Notes under the pieces: generated by a model
Database searches by the model: none
Seen by the model: only the letters and a program-made list of their open reading frames with translations
Told to the model about the DNA's origin: nothing
Part shown: one piece after another, positions 15,200 to 17,810 of the stretch
Numbering within the stretch: position 1 is the first letter of the stretch
Layout: each line of letters starts with the position of its first letter
Source of the DNA: Pseudomonadota bacterium
GTDB lineage: Bacteria > Pseudomonadota > Alphaproteobacteria > Rhodospirillales > Rhodospirillaceae
Length of the DNA: 17,810 bases
Direction: 5' to 3'
Assembly (NCBI GenBank): GCA_023396465.1
Contig: JAEWWF010000068.1
Location: forward strand, 1-17,810
Translations under genes and position numbers: made by a program

Positions 15200-15314
15200 G
15201 GGGCGTCTCCTGACCTTGCTGGGTTCACGCTACACCCGTCGACGCCCCTGGCGCAACCGCCGAGCCGCCGCCCCTCGCACCCGGCGGCCCGAACACCGCA
15301 CCGTCGGGTGGCGC

Positions 15315-15343
15315 TTGACAGGCGGGCGCCGCTTGCCTACCGA
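15315..15343 (+). promoter_or_regulatory. Candidate promoter of the second EamA transporter gene
   Basis: A perfect TTGACA -35 box lies at 15315-15320, and TACCGA follows after exactly 17 bases (15338-15343). The -10 is poor, but alphaproteobacterial promoters often tolerate this. It sits about 30 bases before the GTG start. Confidence 0.4.
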
Positions 15344-15374
15344 CGCGGGTCTCGATCCTTGGAGGAAGACCATC

Positions 15375-16274
15375 GTGTCCGGCACTGGAAGCGGTATCGG
15401 GTTGCGGCTGGCGGCCACGGGGCTGTTTGCCGTGATGAGCCTGTTCGTCCGTTTGGCGTCCTTGGACGCGCCGGTGGGGCAGATCGTGTTCTGGCGCAGC
15501 GCCCTGGCCCTGCTGCCCATCGTTCTTTACATGCTGTGGCGGCGGGAGTTTCCGGCCGCCCTCCACACCAAGCGTCCGCTGGGCCATCTGAAGCGCAGCC
15601 TCTACGGTTGCGCCGCCATGTTCCTGTCATTCCTGTCGCTGGCGCATCTGCCGCTGGCCCTGGCGACGGCGCTGGGCTTCCTCGCCCCGCTGCTGACCAT
15701 TCCGGTGGCGGTGGCGTTGCTGAAGGAGCGTCCCGGCGCGGTGGTTGTCGGCGCCGCCGTCGGCGGTTTCGCTGGCGTCGGCCTCATGCTGCACCCCGCC
15801 TTCAGCGCCCCGGCCCTGGAGGCCGGCACGCTGATCGGCGTCGCCGCCGGCGTGGCCATGGCGGTGGTCACCGCCCTCGCCAAAGTCCAGATCAAGACCC
15901 TGACGGCGACCGAACCCGCCAGCACCATCGCGTTCTATTTCGCCGTCGTCTGCACCATCGGCGGCCTGCTCACCCTTCCCTTTGGATGGACGTTCCCCAG
16001 CGGCGAAGCCCTTCTGTGGCTGATCGGCGCCGGCCTGGCCGGCGGCCTCGCCCATATCTGCATGACCGAGGCGCTGGCGCGGGCACCGGCCTCGGCGCTC
16101 GCCCCGTTCGAGTACACGGCGATGCTGTGGGCCCTCGCCTTCGACGCCCTGATCTTCGGCCTGCTGCCGGCGCCCATCGGACTGGCAGGCGCGGCGCTGG
16201 TGGTGGCGGCCTCGGCGGTGGTCGCCTTCGCCGATCGGCTTCCTGTGCGCAGGGCTTCCAAGGCATCGCCGTGA
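15375..16274 (+). CDS. EamA/DMT family transporter
   Basis: This 299-residue inner-membrane protein has about ten helices in two EamA repeats, approximately residues 10-140 and 155-290. It resembles the subgroup with GLFAVMSLFVRLAS at the start, FWRSALALLP in helix 2 and ALATALGFLAPLLTIPVAV in the first repeat. The second repeat holds APFEYTAMLWALAFDALIFG. The substrate is unknown. The GTG at 15375 is chosen because GGAGGA lies eight bases upstream and a perfect -35 box sits just before it. The only ATG close by is inside helix 1. It stands alone, with the Fur-controlled gene starting 219 bases later. It is not a close duplicate of the EamA gene at 8502-9392. Confidence 0.92.
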   Translation: MSGTGSGIGLRLAATGLFAVMSLFVRLASLDAPVGQIVFWRSALALLPIVLYMLWRREFPAALHTKRPLGHLKRSLYGCAAMFLSFLSLAHLPLALATALGFLAPLLTIPVAVALLKERPGAVVVGAAVGGFAGVGLMLHPAFSAPALEAGTLIGVAAGVAMAVVTALAKVQIKTLTATEPASTIAFYFAVVCTIGGLLTLPFGWTFPSGEALLWLIGAGLAGGLAHICMTEALARAPASALAPFEYTAMLWALAFDALIFGLLPAPIGLAGAALVVAASAVVAFADRLPVRRASKASP

Positions 16275-16344
16275 CGCACCAGGAGTAAGGACATACATCC
16301 AAGGGAGGAGTTTATTGCAACCCTGACCCGCGAGAGGTGTTTAT

Positions 16345-16363
16345 GAGAGTGATTTTCATTCTC
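16345..16363. promoter_or_regulatory. Fur box
   Basis: GAGAGTGATTTTCATTCTC matches 14 of 19 positions of the classical Fur consensus and is nearly a perfect inverted repeat (GAGAGTGA / TCATTCTC). It directly abuts a TTGACG -35 element and precedes an iron-type binding protein gene, so iron repression of that gene is very likely. Confidence 0.8.
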
Positions 16364-16393
16364 TTGACGGAATAGCAAAGCTGCCGCTAGGGT
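16364..16393 (+). promoter_or_regulatory. Candidate Fur-controlled promoter
   Basis: TTGACG (16364-16369) matches five of six -35 positions and is followed after 18 bases by TAGGGT (16388-16393), a weak -10. Fur bound at 16345-16363 would occlude the -35. The leader to the ATG at 16494 would be about 95 bases. Confidence 0.45.
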
Positions 16394-16493
16394 CCGCTCC
16401 ATCACGGGAAACGCAGGGGCGGCAAAGGCCACCTCCCGCCACCAGCGCGACCGCTGCTTCCCGTGGGGTGTCCCTGCCAGGAGAAGTCCAAGA

Positions 16494-17510
16494 ATGAAGT
16501 CCCCGGTTTCCCTCGCCCTTGCCGCGCTGACCTTCGGGGCGCTGACGCTGCCGGCGCAGGCTGCATCGACCACCTATCCGTTGACCATCGAAAGCTGCGG
16601 CAACACCCTGACCTTCGAGCGGGCGCCCGAGCGGGCCGTCTCCGTCGGTCAGAGCAGCACGGAAATCCTTTACATGCTTGGACTGGCCGACCGCATGGCC
16701 GCCACCTCGGTGTGGCTCGGCCCGGTCGCCGCCGGATACGAGGATGTCAACGCCAAGATCCCGCGCCTGTCGGACAACGAACCGAGCTTCGAGAGCATCG
16801 TCGCAAAGAAGCCCGATCTGGTGGCGGTGCAGTTCCAATGGCTGATCGGCCCCAACGGCGTGGTCGCCGGGCCGGAACAGTTCGCCGAACTGGGCATCCC
16901 GCTCTACACCGCCCCGGCCGATTGCGTCGGCAAGATCAACGAGGACACCGTCGACGGCGTGCGCAGCGACCAGTTCTCCATGGACCTGATCTATCGGGAA
17001 ATCCAGGAACTGGCGCAGATTTTCGACGTTCAGGACAAGGGCGAGGCCCTGATCGCCAGCCTGAAGGACCGCGAAGCGGTGGCCCGCGCCAAGGCCGGTT
17101 CCGCCGACGGCAAGGCCCTGTCCGGCCTGTTCTGGTTCTCCAGCGCCGAGATGAACGTCGATCCCTACGTCGCCGGCCAGAAGGGCGCCCCGGGCTACAT
17201 CATGAAGAGCCTCGGCCTGCGCAATGTCGTCGAAACCGACGAGGAATGGCCCATGGTCGGCTGGGAAACCATCGCCAAGGCCGATCCCGACATCATCGCC
17301 ATCGCCAAGATGCAGCGCCGCCGCTTCGCGGGCGACGACTGGGAAAAGAAGATGGACTTCCTGAAGTCCGACCCGGTCACCCGCGAGATGACGGCGGTGA
17401 AGGAAGGGCGGATCGTGGTGCTCGACGCCCAGAGCATGAACCCCACCATCCGCACCATCGAAGGGCTGGAAGCCGTCGCCGCCATCGACTCCCATGGCCT
17501 GAAGAAGTAA
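16494..17510 (+). CDS. Periplasmic iron-siderophore-type ABC transporter substrate-binding protein
   Basis: The 338-residue precursor has a Sec signal peptide with likely cleavage after AQA at residue 23. The mature part has the class III (FepB/BtuF-like) binding fold. The opening IESCGNTLTFERAPERAVSVGQSSTEIL is the typical first strand and helix (given in parts: IESCGNTLTFERAPER and AVSVGQSSTEIL). It is followed by FESIVAKKPDLVAVQF and, in the second lobe, WETIAKADPDIIAIAK. AGGAGA at 16479-16484 supports the start. The Fur box upstream indicates uptake of an iron compound such as a siderophore or heme; the exact ligand is unknown. No partner permease or ATPase follows: 113 bases downstream an IS transposase begins. 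Confidence 0.92.
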   Translation: MKSPVSLALAALTFGALTLPAQAASTTYPLTIESCGNTLTFERAPERAVSVGQSSTEILYMLGLADRMAATSVWLGPVAAGYEDVNAKIPRLSDNEPSFESIVAKKPDLVAVQFQWLIGPNGVVAGPEQFAELGIPLYTAPADCVGKINEDTVDGVRSDQFSMDLIYREIQELAQIFDVQDKGEALIASLKDREAVARAKAGSADGKALSGLFWFSSAEMNVDPYVAGQKGAPGYIMKSLGLRNVVETDEEWPMVGWETIAKADPDIIAIAKMQRRRFAGDDWEKKMDFLKSDPVTREMTAVKEGRIVVLDAQSMNPTIRTIEGLEAVAAIDSHGLKK

Positions 17511-17550
17511 CATGAGATCCGGGCAATCGTCCGTCGCGGCGGTGAGGACG

Positions 17551-17570
17551 GGGGCGGCCATGGCCGCCCC
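17551..17570 (+). terminator. Perfect 20-bp palindrome after the binding-protein gene
   Basis: GGGGCGGCCATGGCCGCCCC is a perfect inverted repeat (8-bp stem, CATG loop) 40 bases after the stop codon. It may terminate the iron-binding protein transcript, but no T-run follows. It may also mark part of the IS insertion neighbourhood. Confidence 0.4.
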
Positions 17571-17580
17571 AGATTGCTGA

Positions 17581-17610
17581 CAAAGCCCTCGCATGATTGC
17601 GGGGGCTTTG
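17581..17610. terminator. Strong bidirectional hairpin in front of the transposase
   Basis: CAAAGCCCTCGCA pairs with TGCGGGGGCTTTG around a TGAT loop, giving a 13-bp stem with one G-T wobble. The AAAGCCC...GGGCTTT form suits a terminator in either direction. Directly before a transposase gene it would shield the IS from outside transcription, and it may lie in or next to the IS end. Confidence 0.6.
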
Positions 17611-17623
17611 ATTCAATGGGGGC

Positions 17624-17810
17624 ATGCTCAAGAAGCCTACCCCGCAGCAGACGGAATTGGAGATGGTGACGCTGGAGTTGCTGGTTCCGGCGGACCATCT
17701 TCTGCGCAAGATCGACGGGGCGATCGACTTCGGTTTCATCCACGACCGGGTTGCGCACCTCTACTGTGCCGACAACGGCCGGCCGCCGCTGGACCCGACG
17801 GTGCTGTTCA
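17624..17810 (+). CDS. IS1182-family transposase, N-terminal part (3' truncated by window)
   Basis: An ATG at 17624 opens a frame of 62 codons that runs off the window. It begins MLKKPTPQQTELEMVTLELL, then VPADHLLRKIDGAIDFGFI, and ends NGRPPLDPTVLF. This is the N-terminal domain (DUF772 type) of IS1182/IS5-group transposases: L.P.DHLLR.ID, a YCADNGRP element and DP.VLFK, leading to the DDE domain further on. GGGGG lies directly upstream as a ribosome site. No stop or frameshift is seen in the visible part, so the element may be intact. It would cut and join DNA at the IS ends. Confidence 0.88.
   Translation, partial: MLKKPTPQQTELEMVTLELLVPADHLLRKIDGAIDFGFIHDRVAHLYCADNGRPPLDPTVLF

Larger units (their letters stand above)
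17581..17810 (+). mobile_element. Left part of an IS1182-family insertion sequence (boundary approximate)
   Basis: The presence of an IS is inferred from the transposase gene at 17624. The left end is not visible with certainty; the hairpin at 17581-17610 is a reasonable inner limit and the true end could be up to about 60 bases to its left. The right end and any target duplication lie outside the window. Confidence 0.6.

Noticed and set aside
14759..16288. A 509-codon plus-strand frame over the YjfB-like and second EamA genes
   Set aside because: The sequence is Arg/Pro/His-rich without motifs and is out of frame with the EamA gene, which has its own ribosome site and promoter.
16343..16375. 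A 10-codon leader peptide (MRVIFILLTE) over the Fur box with GAGAGG upstream
   Set aside because: It lies mostly upstream of the likely transcription start and coincides with the Fur operator, so it is probably not on the mRNA.
16356..17594. A 412-codon minus-strand frame over the iron-binding protein gene
   Set aside because: Antisense shadow of a well-supported periplasmic binding protein.

Overview
The window looks like ordinary chromosome from a high-GC, Gram-negative, motile alphaproteobacterium, most likely a Rhodospirillales relative (Magnetospirillum/Rhodospirillum type). The reasons are the strong G/C bias at third codon positions, an alphaproteobacterial-type HAD-IIA hydrolase, a lipoprotein and a Tat-type export signal, a chemoreceptor of the style common in spirilla, a YjfB-like motility protein and a Fur-type iron box. 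The taxonomic call is an inference from gene content. I see no rRNA, tRNA, CRISPR array or prophage. No gap between genes is longer than 300 bases.

Left part (1-8070): a 5'-truncated M48-like peptidase that has lost its zinc-binding histidines; a dienelactone hydrolase with a Tat-like N-terminus; a TetR regulator preceded by a clear palindromic operator and overlapping a methionine aminopeptidase gene by 7 bp; a 471-residue protein of unknown family; a cytidylate kinase-like protein; a MerR regulator; and, convergent with it, a transmembrane chemoreceptor.

Middle (8071-13957): a 144-residue protein that may be a degenerate GIY-YIG fold; a minus-strand operon of DUF952 protein, HAD-IIA hydrolase and EamA transporter; a divergently transcribed two-gene ABC-2 exporter (ATPase plus permease, ATGA overlap); and a minus-strand pair of lipoprotein and VTT/DedA-type membrane protein. 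Two convergent gene pairs meet tail-to-tail on the same four bases, CTAA.

Right part (14119-17810): a secreted cysteine-containing protein of unknown function; a short minus-strand pair of YjfB-like motility protein and a 70-residue Arg/Asp/Gly-rich protein; a second EamA transporter; and a periplasmic iron-siderophore-type binding protein behind a well-formed Fur box. The window ends inside an IS1182-family transposase that starts about 110 bp after the binding protein, where partner permease and ATPase genes might be expected. 

No single locus stands out as a clearly new system. The best leads are the inactive M48-like protein, the TetR-controlled methionine aminopeptidase, the possible catalytically dead GIY-YIG protein, the YjfB-associated small protein and the IS next to the Fur-controlled gene.
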